Shown here in pieces: positions 13,517-24,950 of a DNA stretch of 64,000 nt. Positions within the stretch are counted from its first letter, which is position 1. The number at the start of each line of letters is the position of its first letter. This DNA is from Sclerotinia nivalis (Eukaryota; Ascomycota; Leotiomycetes; Helotiales; Sclerotiniaceae), in assembly GCA_029531795.1 (NCBI GenBank), contig JAPEIS010000003.1, forward strand, positions 1,612,001 to 1,676,000. Direction: 5' to 3'. Below the pieces are notes generated by a model that ran no database searches, had not been told where the DNA came from, and saw only the letters and a list, made by a program, of their open reading frames with translations. The translations under genes and the position numbers were made by a program.

Positions 13517-16500
13517 ATGGATTCAAAAGTTCTTAAGTCGCGAAATGAAATATTTCAGGAGGTAGGAACAGTCACCACCCTTCTTGTCACAGTATTGACA
13601 TCGTAGAACAGCTCAAACCATACTGCGTTAGCCTCAGCCAATTGGCATTGAAGAACGCCGGTGACAGCAAATCTCTAATACCATCGACGGAAAATCTCCT
13701 TGGGGCATTGGAGAAAGCATGTGAGAATGAAGCTTTCGATGAGAAACTGGCAGATTGTACGTTCCTGGAAGCTGTGATCATGTCGTTTTTGAGATCGACA
13801 ATGACTGACGATGAGTGTGCTACTAGACGTCTTCTTTCCATTATCTCAAATCCTACGTTCAAAACGAAAATATACGGACAAATTGTCGGAGCTCACAGTG
13901 AAATGTCTTAGGCTGCTATTGGAGCAGGGATGGCGGAACTACATCGCGATAGATCTTGCCAAACAACTTTTGATCCTTTTGACTTTGATGATTGGAGGAG
14001 TGCCAGGGCAAGATCCAGTACAAGCCCCAGAGGAACTTGTTATGGAAGCGCTGGCTGCTGTTGCAGCTTTATTTACTGACTTGGCCCGCACCCCTGAGGC
14101 TTCTATTACAATTACAGATGAAAGTACCATGCCGGCTGTTGGTCACTGCATTACATCGATACTTGATGCAATCACCGAAGGGCCATCGGCAGAGATACAG
14201 ATAGAAGGTTTGAATGCCTTGAGAGCTGCATGGACTTGTATCAAAGATGTGCAGGCTCATGCCAGTTTCCTCCCAGGGACGGTTTCGGCACTTACGAAAT
14301 GCCTTATACCTACCACAACATCTCGAAGGTCACAGAAAACCATTGTAATGGCACTGGAAAGTCTGCAAGTAGTTTTAACCACGGTATTGAGCGATGTCAG
14401 GACTCGTACTATTAGGGCAAGCAATTATACGGAGATGGAAGTAGGAACGGAGGTTCAAAAGAAAATGCTCACAAAGTCATGGCTCACTGCTACTGCTTCT
14501 CAGATCAAACTTTCCCTAGCGAACGTCGTGAAATTACGCACACACAAGGCTAGCAGTGTCCGTATTTCATTGAATCGATTTTGTATCGTCCTCCTAGATG
14601 AATGCCATGATACGTTGGCTGATTCGACTTCCATTCTTGTGGAAACTTGTTTATCGTTACTCAATACAGAAGATACTTCTGACGCAGGCAGAACATCTAT
14701 TGTAGATATGGCCACCATACATTCAAACATTGGGGAGTCGATCAAAAGAACATTTTATCACTGGGTGGACAGCTTACCACGAGTGATGCAAATGAATGAT
14801 GAAACTGCCAAGGTATCCGCGCTACATCAACTTTCCGCATCATATGCGTTATTGAGTACATTGAACTTGGGCTCTTCAATGCTTGACGAAGCACTTTCAA
14901 AATCGCTACGAGACAGTCTTTCTAGTGTAATAGAGACCTCTTCACTGCCTAGGATGATGCAAGAGGCTTCTCCAGACCCGAATAGTCAGACTCTGATAGC
15001 CCTATCAGGAGAAAAGATGCCATTGAGGGATTTTGCACCCGTACTGATGCCCGGGGAAAGCCAGAAATCTACCAGAACCGCAATGGCAACATTCCTAAGG
15101 TCATTGAGTGAATCGCAATCACGAATGGATATGGTTAGCGAGATGCTTGAGTATGTTCGGCAAGCATCTGGACCAAGCCTACTGGCTGCTTACTGGATCT
15201 CGTCTCAACTAGTACAGTTCGCTGCTTCTAAAAATGAGGAATTGGATGAATTCTTCGAGTCCACACTTCTCGCTTCTGATGACTATCTAGCCGCGAACCA
15301 AGATCTTTATTCCTACTCTCTATCAGTATTATCCAACGAAGACAACGATTTGGATTGGCGAGTAAAAGGTGTCGCGCTGGAGGTTGTATCTAATTCAGCT
15401 AAGCGCCTCAAGGAAGGCTTTCGAGTGGAACTCGTGGATGCACTGTATCCTGTATCGCAGCTTTTAGGTTCGCCCAGCGTTGAATTAAGAGAGCGCGCTA
15501 CTGTTTGTCTCAATGTGCTCGCAAAGGCCTGCGGGTACCCGAGCACTAGAGAACTTATCGTGGAGAACGTTGATTATATGGTGAACGCAATTTCATTGAG
15601 GCTGAATACATTTGACATATCACCCCAAGTCCCACAGGTGCTAATAATGATGATTCGTCTGACGGGGCCGTCCTTACTTCTATATCTTGATGATGTGGTA
15701 TCTTCCATATTTGCCGCTTTAGACAACTTCCATGGCTACCAGGGATTGGTTGAAGGTCTATTTGCTGTACTGGGAGAGATTGTAGAGGCTGGCGCACAAT
15801 CCCGCCAGTTGCAACTAGCTGATGTACCGCGTGTTGGTGCCAACAAAGCTAGGTCTCCCGCCATCACACTTGATAGTATTGTTCAGGCAATCGAAAAGCA
15901 GCAGCAAAGATTCAAAGCCGAAGAAAATATCGGACACGATGACTTCCCACAAGAGCCATGGAAAAGCGCTTCTGCACTATTGGACGTGACCAGTGAGAGT
16001 GTCGAACACAGCGAGAATGAAAATAATGAGGCAACAGAGATACAAAAGGTACCGGTAACAAAAACCTACTCCATGGTTCAGAGCATTATTCGACTCTGCC
16101 AGCATTACCTCACAAATCCATCCCCAACATTACGTACACGATTACTCGGTTTAATCAGCACATCCTCCACTGCTTTACAAAGCGACGAGGAAAGTTTTCT
16201 GCCACTTGTCAACGATATATGGCCTGTAGTTATAGATCGACTCTATGATAAGGAATCACATGTTGCCATCGCAGCCGCAGACTCTATTGCCACCATCTGC
16301 AGATGTGCTGGCAATTTTCTTACCACGAGACTCGCTGTGCAATGGCCTCGTGTAATGAGCTTGGCCAGGCAGACCAAAGCTAATATGCTGGCAGAGAAGT
16401 CTGGGTTCGGTAGTCGTGGGATATACTCTCAGGCTACGCAGATGTGGGAGAGTATGGTGAAGCTCTTGATGGCCTTAGTGGAATGCACGGATGTAAATGA

Positions 16501-16693
16501 TGAAGCATTCGATGATGTTCTGGATCTTCTGGCAAGCATCATAACAGAAAGAAGGGATGTTCGCGAGGCATTATCGGCCGTGAATGCCGATGCTGTTTGG
16601 TTGGTATTGCAGGCTGGTGTTTGTCGTGAAATGAAAACACCTCCACTTGACGGCTACCAATTCCAGTCCCCTGGCTTTTTCATAGTAGTTTAA
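13517..16693 (+). CDS. TTI1: TEL2-interacting protein 1 (TTT complex, HEAT repeats)
   Basis: Tti1 with Tel2 and Tti2 forms the TTT co-chaperone that matures PIKK kinases (TOR, ATM/ATR-type) with Hsp90/R2TP. Three exons: 13,517-13,561, 13,612-13,756 and 13,827-16,693, giving 1,018 aa. The first two introns restore the conserved N-terminus (E-L-K-P-Y-C, then A-D-Y-V-F-F-P-L-S). The body is alpha-helical HEAT-type sequence with the family blocks W-R-N-Y-I-A-x-D-L-A-K-Q-L-L-I-L-L-T, G-H-C-I-T-S-I-L-D-A-I-T-E-G-P-S and F-L-P-G-T-V-S-A-L-T-K. A Glu/Asn-rich acidic linker lies near residues 725-760. The start codon is only about 120-150 bp from the AT-rich repeat boundary. The gene converges with eIF5. 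Confidence is high for the family and moderate for exon 1. Confidence 0.88.
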
Positions 16694-17012
16694 TGTAATG
16701 AATCATCTCACATTGTTTACAGTCATGGTTACAACCTCTCACAATTTCTCAAATATTGATTCTATGGATTAATAGTAAAAGAGTGGAATTTGTTTTATAT
16801 TAACACAAGTGAGACTTTTGTGTGATACTAAGCAAAACCGAAAAGGACAGTAGCAGCCTGCCAAAAAAGATCTATGGAGTGTTTTCGTGCCTGGACTTGA
16901 GCCCATAATAACTAGTTGGCGCGAAGGCCCAACAGCGGTACTATTTCAGACAAAATTTTAGAAATAAAATGGAACACTCTGTGCGAGCCAGGCGAAGGTC
17001 TTTTTTTATCTC
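16694..17012. other. Convergent intergenic spacer TTI1/eIF5
   Basis: 319 bp between two stop codons on opposite strands. AT-rich 3'-UTR-type sequence; no gene, RNA or repeat seen. Confidence 0.6.
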
Positions 17013-18351
17013 TCATTCAGAGTCATCATCATCGCTCTCGGCCTCGGCTAACCATTTCAAGAACTCCTCTGCCGACTTGCGGACTTTCTTGCTTACGGCA
17101 AGGTCATTGGTGTATTTCTTGCTGGCTTTGGTACCCCACTTGGTAAGAACTTCTTCGGTGAGGAGTTCCTGATCATAGAGGACCATGAGCACTTTTGATG
17201 TTTTATCGTAGAATTCAGGGTTCTTCTGGCCGCGCAGACCGATGAACCTTTCAATCCCACCGAGAAGAGACTTTTCATGTTTCTCAGAAGTGATCATCTG
17301 CAATATATTAGTCTTCATACACGTCAGTCAGGTTTAATGCATGTGGGCTTACATTTTTAAGCATGCCTGCTCGCTTTGGGATTTGCTTCACGATGTTGTC
17401 GTCGAAGAGCGTGAGAGCGAGGATGACGAGAGTGCGGTGCTTCGCCTCAATCCCCAACTCCTTCGCCTTGAGATAGATTTCAAGATCGTCTACCTTACTG
17501 ACGTCACCCTTCTCCGCCGTCTGTTCTTCGATCCAGTTTGCGAGTTGGTCGTAGGTAGAATTTCCACCAGCTTCTTCGTCGTCGTCCTCATCTCCACCAC
17601 CGCCACCGAGAACGAGCTTTTGCTTGAGATCATCAGGAAGTTGTTGTTGGCGGGCCTTGATAGCCTCTGGGGACATATCGACAGCCCAGTCGTCATCTTT
17701 GACTTCGGTAGACTGTTGGAGCTCTTCTGCCTGACGGACAAGCTCATCGTCGCTTGGAGCATCGAGTGTCACTTCGCCATTGCCATTGTTGTCGTTGGAT
17801 CCATTCTCAGATGCATTCTCGCTTCCACTAGCATTTCCATTCTCTTTGGCCTCGCCCTTGTCTGCTTTGGCCTTACGAGCCGCCTTCTTTTCTGATTTGT
17901 CTTTCTTGCCTTTCTTCGGCTGAGTCTTCAATATGAAGCCGCTCAACTTAAGTCTTGGGTCGACCATCGAGCGCTTTCCGCATGCCTTACAATCCAAGAC
18001 GATATTTCCATCTTTGAAGATAACTTCGGTTTCAGGATTCTTGCACTCTTTGCAGAGCACAAACTTGTTGATGAAACCATCTAGATAATCCTGCAATTTG
18101 CTTGCTTCATGGGCACCGTTAATGATCCAACGATCATCGGCAGGGTTGGTGTTTGTCTGAGCTCCGAGTTCGAAGCCGAAGTACTTGATGACATATGCTC
18201 CTGGGCGGGCCAAGGAATTGGCGATGCTGGTGAGATTGACGATGACGGTCTTGATTCCGTTACCTTTCCCCTCAATCTTGGACTGGATCTTCTCCATCTT
18301 GTATCTGTAAAAGTTGTCCTTGACATCGCGACGGATATTGACGGTAGCCAT
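17013..18351 (-). CDS. TIF5: Eukaryotic translation initiation factor 5 (eIF5)
   Basis: eIF5 is the GTPase-activating protein for eIF2 in the 43S pre-initiation complex and, through its C-terminal HEAT domain, a scaffold binding eIF1, eIF2-beta and eIF3c. Two exons: 18,351-17,353 and 17,297-17,013 with a 55-bp intron, 427 aa in total, the usual length. Arg16 in N-F-Y-R-Y-K-M matches the GAP arginine. The zinc finger uses Cys100, 103, 121 and 124. A Lys/Glu/Asn-rich charged linker follows (about 145-235), then the W2/MIF4G-like domain ending in acidic residues (E-S-D-D-D-D-S-E), the AA-box type tail. The exon junction A-G-M-L-K-N / M-I-T-S-E-K is exactly where the family sequence continues. 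Divergent from THI6. Confidence 0.96.
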
Positions 18352-19723
18352 GATCGCTAATTGGTAGCTTGAGTGGAAAAATGGATTTTCGTGAAAGTTA
18401 AGGCGTGCAGGTATTTGTTAAATAATCTGATAATCTGAGATATAACATGCAGAAAAGTTTGACTTTCTGAAGGGGCAAAGGCGGTCGAGGTTGTTGAAAT
18501 TTGGTTGGTAGTTACGGGAACATTCGAATCGTAGAGAATGATACTTAACCGTTGCTGCTGAAGTAAGAACTACAAGGTTTCCGCGGTATGCGAAATGGTT
18601 GCAGCTCGAGAGGCGGCTGATGTCTGAGGTCGTTGGCGTTGGGTGTGAGATACATATAACGCAAATGTATCACTGTACGTGCTGATAGCTTTGGATGAAG
18701 ATTTCAAGGGAAGAATGTCCTTGGTTGCAAAAAAAACCGAGATCCTGCCTGATTTTAAAATATGCAGGTAGTAGAGATTTGAGTCTGAAGGTTTGGATAT
18801 CCGATATGTAGAAAGGCGAAAAGCAAAAGTACAGCTTGATGTATTCTTGAAGAAATTCAATTTGTATGAGGGAGGCGTACGCTCTATTTTGTTTCGATTC
18901 TGATGATTTTGGAGAGATGGGACCGTAGAAGAGTTGGCCCTTTCTTAATGGATTTGTTGAGTTTGAAAGAAACTCCAATACAAGTGTTATTGTATTGTTG
19001 ATGAAGTTGTTATTTGTTTGTTTGCTTGCTTGTTTATTTTTTTGGTGTTGATTGTATTTGTTTGTTGTTGATTGTTGTGTTATTTTTATTTGGTGGGCAG
19101 GCAAAGAAAGAGGAAAGAAGATGGTTTGTTGTGGAGGGGAGAAGAAGAAGGTTTGAAAGAATTTGTGAATAAAAAGGTTTCGGATATCGGTGGTGAAAAA
19201 TAAGCCCTGTCAAGCAGAGAAAAAAAAATGGAGCCAAAGAGGAAAATAATCATAACCTACCAACAAACGACCACAGCAAACTTTTTTTAAGAGTCTTATT
19301 AACTATTAATCTACCTATCGAAAAAGGTAAAACCTACACTAATGGATCAAGATAAATTTGTATGTAATATTAACTTAGTTTAAGATTTTGAATATCAAAT
19401 CAAATTATAAATAAAAAATATATAAATCATATCATTCGTTTTTAGATGAGATGATATGAGATAGGTACATGAATACAGTATAATAGTATCTAGTATTCTT
19501 TATTATCTAGCATAATTCGTGATTGAACAAGAAATTATAGAATTACACGTGCTACTGCGTCCAAGCATAGGTAGGTACTAAGGTATATTCATATTCATCT
19601 CCATTTTCATACCCAGAAAGTCATATCCAGAAAGTCATACCCAGAAAGTCATAACCCAGAAAGTCATACCCTGAAAGTCATATTCATAACTTTACACCTC
19701 ACCCCTTTCTTCTTTATATCAAC
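18352..19723. other. Divergent promoter region eIF5/THI6
   Basis: 1.37 kb with no supported gene. The part next to eIF5 has G/T-rich and T/G tracts (19,000-19,090) fit for a 5' UTR or promoter. 19,310-19,560 is AT-rich. A 14-bp tandem repeat lies just before the THI6 start. Minus-strand open frames at 18,570-19,237 are low-complexity Asn/Gln/Ser/Thr and are not called genes. Confidence 0.6.
19608..19684 (+). repeat. 14-bp tandem repeat in the THI6 5' leader
   Basis: Five near-identical copies of CATACCCAGAAAGT (one with an extra A) plus a partial sixth end about 40 bp before the THI6 ATG. It would fall in the promoter or 5' UTR. Confidence 0.85.
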
Positions 19724-21548
19724 ATGGGTTTCAAGAATGTTGATTACTCTCTTTATCTCGTGACAGACTCTACACCTGCTATTCTTGGTAATAGAGATCT
19801 TGTTGATGTAGTAGAGGCCGCTATCCGTGGGGGTGTTACTATTGTGCAATATCGAGACAAATTCAGCGACACAGCTGCTCTTATTGCCACTGCAAGGAAA
19901 TTACATACCGTCACACAAAAATACAAAGTTCCACTTCTAATCAATGATCGAATCGATGTTGCTCTTGCCATTGGATGCGAAGGTGTACATATTGGTCAGG
20001 ATGATATGGGTAGGTCCTATGCCATGAACAACGTGATAAATGTTCTTTTCTTCCCATGTCTCTAACTTTGGTTTAGATCTGAAAACGGCGAGGATATTGT
20101 TGGGTGAGAATGCAATTATTGGAGTAACAGTATCCAGTATTGAGGAGGCTATGATGGCATCTGAACATGGCGCAGATTATTTGGGAATTGGCACCATGTT
20201 CGCCACACCAACGTAAGCATGCCGTGGTGATTCAATAACCAGTTTCAGCATCGAAAAGCTATGAAGAAATCAAGTGATGCTCCTTTTACAGTCCAAATCA
20301 CAATACGCAACCTTGTTTTTAGCATGAACAAAGTCTCTATCCGACCTTAGTCTTACGCCATTTGCTCAAGATGATAGGATGAATTCTGATGACAGTTCAA
20401 ATAGGAAAACCAACACCAAAGATATCATTGGAACTGCTGGCACGAAGGAAATTCTACATTCTTTGCAGCAGTCAGGAAGCCAAGTGCGAACTGTAGCTAT
20501 AGGTGGGATCAATTCATTGAATCTGCAGCGTGTTTTGTATCAGTCAGCAGCAGAGGGAAAGCAACTCGACGGTGTGGCTATCGTCAGTGCCATAATAGCA
20601 GCACAAGACGTTGAAAAGGCTGCCAGCGAGCTTGTCGAGCTTATTCGAACTCCGGCCTCATTTGCTTCAGCACATATCCCGAATGATCAGACGAAGGAAG
20701 ATCCTTGCGATCTCTTATTACAGGTTCCAGGTGTCATAGGAAAAGTTGCTAAGAGAACACCTTTATCTCACAACATGACGAATCTTGTGGTACAGAACTT
20801 CGCGGCCAATGTGGCTCTGGCAATAGGTGCGTCACCTATTATGGCAAATTATGGAGAAGAGGCTTCAGACCTTGCAAGCCTGGGAGGGGGTTTGGTCATT
20901 AACATGGGAACGGTTACCCCCGAAGGTATACAGAACTACTCAAAGGCTCTAAAGGCATACAACAAAGAGGGAGGACCAATTGTACTCGACCCAGTCGGTT
21001 GTGGGGCCACTGCTGTAAGGCGCTCAGCAGTTAAAACACTTCTAGGTGCTGGTTACTTCGATGTCATCAAAGGAAATGAGGGAGAAATCAAGACCGTGTC
21101 TGGATCACTTATTCAGCAACGAGGCATGGACAGTGGCGCGAGCACGTCGAGTCGCACGGAGAAAGCAACAATCGTGCGTGATTTAGCATTGAGGGAGCGG
21201 AATGTGGTACTGATGACTGGAGCGGTTGATATTTTGAGTGATGGATTACGTACTTTCGCAATATCAAATGGCCATGAAATCCTAGGTAGGATTACGGGAA
21301 GCGGCTGTGTTTTAGGTACCATCATCTCAGCAATGTTGGCTGTCAATCGTGGAGATAAGCTTCTTGCTGTATTATCAGCATTGCTTCACTATGAGATTGC
21401 AGCTGAGGTAGCAGCTGTACGTGATGATGTGAGAGGTCCGGGTACATTTGTTCCGGCGCTGATTGATGAATTATACATCATACAGAAAGCAAATTTGGGG
21501 GGTGATTCGCGATGGCTTGAAAAGGCCAGAGTTGAAGCCATACTATAG
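19724..21548 (+). CDS. THI6: Thiamine-phosphate synthase / hydroxyethylthiazole kinase (bifunctional)
   Basis: Joins the pyrimidine (HMP-PP) and thiazole (HET-P) halves to thiamine phosphate and phosphorylates salvaged hydroxyethylthiazole. Exons 19,724-20,009, 20,077-20,212 and 20,405-21,548 give 521 aa, the size of the fungal fusion. The N-terminal TIM-barrel synthase shows Q-Y-R-D-K, I-N-D-R-I-D-V-A and H-I-G-Q-D-D-M, then G-I-G-T-M-F-A-T-P-T-K-T-N-T-K. The C-terminal ribokinase-like half shows P-L-S-H-N-M-T-N-L-V-V-Q-N-F-A-A-N, M-x-T-V-T-P-E-G and D-P-V-G-C-G-A-T-A. Intron 2 is 192 bp; its acceptor at 20,404 was chosen because it restores P-T-K-T-N-T-K. No TPP-riboswitch core was recognised upstream. 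An isochorismatase-like gene follows in tandem 247 bp downstream. Confidence 0.95.
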
Positions 21549-21795
21549 AGATATCCTACAATAGACCACGATGCTGGAATGTGTACCTGAGTAAATTCCC
21601 GATGCTTATGCAATTGACACTTTCAAGTCACATCACAAACCCCTTGATCCAGAAGGGAAACGCTGTTCGATAACGCGAAAGCACCCTGGTGCCTTCGCTC
21701 CACATCCTCGGCTTATATACCCCACTACCCCAGGAAATGCAATACTTACTGTCAACAAGTAAACAAAACAAAGTATCATTCTATATTGCAGAAAA

Positions 21796-22847
21796 ATGAC
21801 AGAACATGTAGGAAAACGGCTACGTAAGTTTCGTCAATGATCTGCAGCTCCCGCATACTTACTCAATCCAGATAGGCCCGCCCTCTTGTTCGTGCCCCGT
21901 CTACTCCATGCTGCGTTTCACCCCTCCGCTAACCCGCCTTCTCAAAAGTATATGCGACATCCAAGAGAAGTTTCGCAAAGCAATCTGGGAATATGAGAAA
22001 GTGTGCGTTTGAATCCCAAACTATAAACTCCCATCATTAAACTTCGTTTCAACCGCAGCATCGCTACAACTCAGAAGATGATAAAAGCAAGCGACATCCT
22101 TCACGTCCCCATCTATGCCACAACGCAAAATCGCGCGCGACTAGGCGAGACATGTGCTGAGCTTAGTATTCCCAGTGCTGTTGAGCACGCGGATAAGACG
22201 GCTTTTAGCATGGTACGTGAACTAAAAATTATCATACAAGATCATGAAGCAGAGCTTTCGTGTCAACATCGTTGTTCTATGATGCAGTGAGGTATCTGTA
22301 TCGGTAATGCTAACCCATAACACCAAACCCCAGTGGATCCCCTCCATCTCTCGACACTTCAACTCTGCCACCCCAGCCGAAGTAATCATCGTGGGCATCG
22401 AATCGCACATCTGCGTTACACAAACGACATTGGATTTGCTGGCCAATGGTCATAAAGTGAGTGTAGTTGGTATTCAATGCATAAGGCTGCTAACAGGTTG
22501 CGTAGGTATATGTATTAGCAGATGGAGTAAGTAGCTGCAATCCACAAGAGATACCTATTGCGCTTGAGCGGTTGAGGGCTGCCGGTGCTATTGTGACAAG
22601 TTCGGAATCGATCATGTATGAGATTATGGGTGATGCTAGGTATGTATTTTTCTCACTCTACAACACACAATTGAAACTAATTCTTTTAGTATTCCCGAGT
22701 AAGTAACATGGCATAACCATTGTCATATGGTGCGATAACTAGATTCATTAACGCTCCTTTCGTAGGTTCAAAGCAATTGCTACTCTGGTGAAGGAATCTT
22801 CTGCGAGTACGAAGGATGTGATGAATACCCTTCTTAGTAAGATGTGA
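21796..22847 (+). CDS. Isochorismatase-like hydrolase (ISOC1/2, YcaC-like fold)
   Basis: Cysteine hydrolase of the isochorismatase superfamily; the exact substrate of this fungal/animal ISOC-type branch is not established. Eight exons: 21,796-21,823, 21,872-21,887, 21,949-22,002, 22,059-22,212, 22,334-22,456, 22,506-22,639, 22,690-22,698 and 22,766-22,847 (600 nt, 199 aa). The catalytic triad is visible as Asp18 (C-D-I-Q-E-K-F), Lys79 (D-K-T-A-F-S) and Cys111 (S-H-I-C-V-T-Q-T). The oxyanion/cis-peptide strand V-I-I-V-G-I-E precedes the nucleophile. Two exons are micro-exons (16 and 9 nt). They are supported by splice sites and by restoring the motifs P-A-L-F-I-C-D and G-D-A-S-I-P-E-F-K. The model needs RNA confirmation, but the family call is firm. 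Confidence 0.88.
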
Positions 22848-22989
22848 AGGAATTTCTAGAGAATGCAAAATAAAGTCCATAGTTTGAAGACATGGTATTT
22901 TTATTTAGGTTATCTGGATACTAAGCAGTCAACTACATGAATATCAATCCACATTATTTGTCCTGAACACGTGCTTTCCCAATCACATA

Positions 22990-24950
22990 TCAGGAATCTG
23001 TGGTGGTAGCCGAAGTCTTTGGCTTGCCGGGATTCATCCACGCAAAAGCTGAAGCACCGCCTACTGGATTTGAGGATCTCGGAATGGTTGTAATCACTTT
23101 AACGCTCTTCTGCTCCTCTGAACTTACTCTCTTTGGCTCCCAACGAAGCTGTTGTTTGTCAGTCCCATTGGGTTGATCCTTCCGCTTGAGATCGGCCATT
23201 GATCGCAAAGGCGCCGGTTCATAAGCTGCACCTGTTCTTGCGCCTGAAGAGGATCGATTTGCAGCTAGGGTTGACGGCGATGAGATGGACTTTGATGGTT
23301 TTAGGACCTTCATACTTCGACCTCCACGAACTGCTTTTTGATATCCACTTGTAGAATCGCTATTGTGGTCAGGATTTAAGGGTGTACTGCCTTGCCGCCA
23401 TGAACCCCAAGTACCCATAGTCGTTTCACGCTTGGGAGTACCAACTGCATTTGTGGACTCGACATTGTTTGCATCGGCCACGCCTTGATCTGATTTGTAT
23501 AGCTTTTCCGAGTCTGAAGTACTGTCGTTGCCCTTGATAGAAATATCAGGTTCCGACACGGGAGCATTACTGTGAACAGGCAAGGACGAGATAGTGGCAG
23601 AGCTGATTTGAGATTTTGTGACACTTTGAGATTGGGCATCTGAGTCCGCTGGCTTGACACGGTCACTACGTGACCCTTCAACTACATCACCTAGGCTCGT
23701 AGGTTCAATCTTGGATCGTTGTTCACTGGGAGTAAAAGGGAGAGCCGTTGCCTTGAGTTCATTTTTTTCAGGTGGAATATTGGCGATGCACAAATTCTTG
23801 AAAAGAAGTTCATCCTCTGGCCGAACGAATGGTACAGACAGTTTGTTACGATCATCGCCGAAGAGTGTCATAAGATTCTGCGAGAACAGTATATCTGCGT
23901 TATGCGCACGGAGGGTATCACTACCAAGAAATACGCGTATAGATCTCTTGAAATCAGAAACTAATCGTTGATTCATTCCGACTACCTCGAAATCAACTGT
24001 AAGAGTAGGCAATTGAGGGCCGGGACTATTCGATCTGGAAGATGATTGTGTTATAATTGCCTCCGGGAGATAGACGGGTAGCCTGATAATGTAGCGTCCC
24101 TTTGTAGGATCCTTTTGCATCTGATTTGTTAGGCCAAGCTCATTCACAAGTGAATATTCAAGAATGGATTTCTGCGAGCCTGTACAAACATCGGCATATA
24201 GGAGTGCACTGTGAGAGAAATTGGCCGTAAGCCAGCATCTGATAATAGAAGGTACTGATCCCAATATGAATAGACCTGGAGGAGGGTCCGGTATTTCCAA
24301 GGGCGAATCGTCGTCTGGGTCGCCAATCATAAAGTTGGTATCCAATCCTAGACTACTTGTGCGTCCAGAGGGAACAGAGTGGGTCGAGTGTACAGAGTGG
24401 CCAGCAGAGCTATGTCTCCCATCTGATTTATGTGATGAAGAGCGCTCTGTCATAGGATGACTGCCAAATCCACTAGTCGGGCGAACGGGACCAAATTCCC
24501 CTGATGACCTTGATGTTTGTGCCCAATGTGAGCCCTGTAGAGCACTCACATCGAAACGTACACTGTTTGCTCTCGAAGCACCTCTACGCACTGGTTCTTC
24601 ATCATTATCTAGATGAAGACTCCCAAGCAGATTTTGCTCTTCCTCATCGTCGAAACCATCAAAAACATCCGTAGGAGAGTTGTGAACGGGACCTATAATT
24701 TAATGCGTTAGTAGTCTGACTAGCGCTGTGAGGGTTGTACCTGTCACAAACCATGTTGGGGAGTGCCGCTTAAAATGCCAGGAAACGGTGAGTTTGTACC
24801 CCAGACAGATTTGAGGGCGGCATCATCCGCTTGTCGTTTCTCTAGTCTCATGAGACGGTCGGAATGGTTGATTTGTACGGCTTGTACATGCTTCACGTCC
24901 ATCTGAACATGATATAGTTCTTCTCGAGAAGCCAGAAACTGTGAATCCAT
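22990..24950 (-). CDS. Ascomycete protein with degenerate retropepsin-like region
   Basis: Two exons, 24,950-24,752 and 24,692-22,990, giving 633 aa. An N-terminal coiled-coil-like helix (V-Q-M-D-V-K-H-V-Q-A-V-Q, R-L-M-R-L-E-K-R) is followed by a Ser/His-rich disordered stretch. At about residues 207-350 a globular region resembles a retropepsin: the strand L-L-Y-A-D-V-C-T-G-S-Q-K-S stands where proteases have D-T/S-G-x-x-x-S, then a L-V-N-E-L-G-L helix, and V-F-L-G-S-D-T-L-R-A-H-N-A-D-I-L-F like the I-L-G-x-D-F-L-x-x-H-x-x-x-x-D/N-F block. The catalytic Asp is replaced by Cys (C-T-G, about residue 236). The C-terminal half is Ser/Pro/Lys-rich and disordered. I do not recognise a named function; orthologues appear fungal. 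The frame stays open upstream of the chosen Met for about 240 nt without another ATG, so an upstream exon is possible. Confidence 0.75.

Noticed and set aside
17341..17895. 184-codon plus-strand frame antisense to eIF5
   Set aside because: A shadow of the eIF5 coding strand; hydrophobic composition comes from the Lys/Glu-rich complement.
18570..19237. Minus-strand frames upstream of eIF5
   Set aside because: Low-complexity Asn/Gln/Ser/Thr composition from repetitive T/G-rich DNA; fits a 5' UTR or promoter better.
18400..19720. TPP riboswitch before THI6
   Set aside because: I looked for the CTGAGA...GATCTGG-type core and found no convincing pair; none is claimed.
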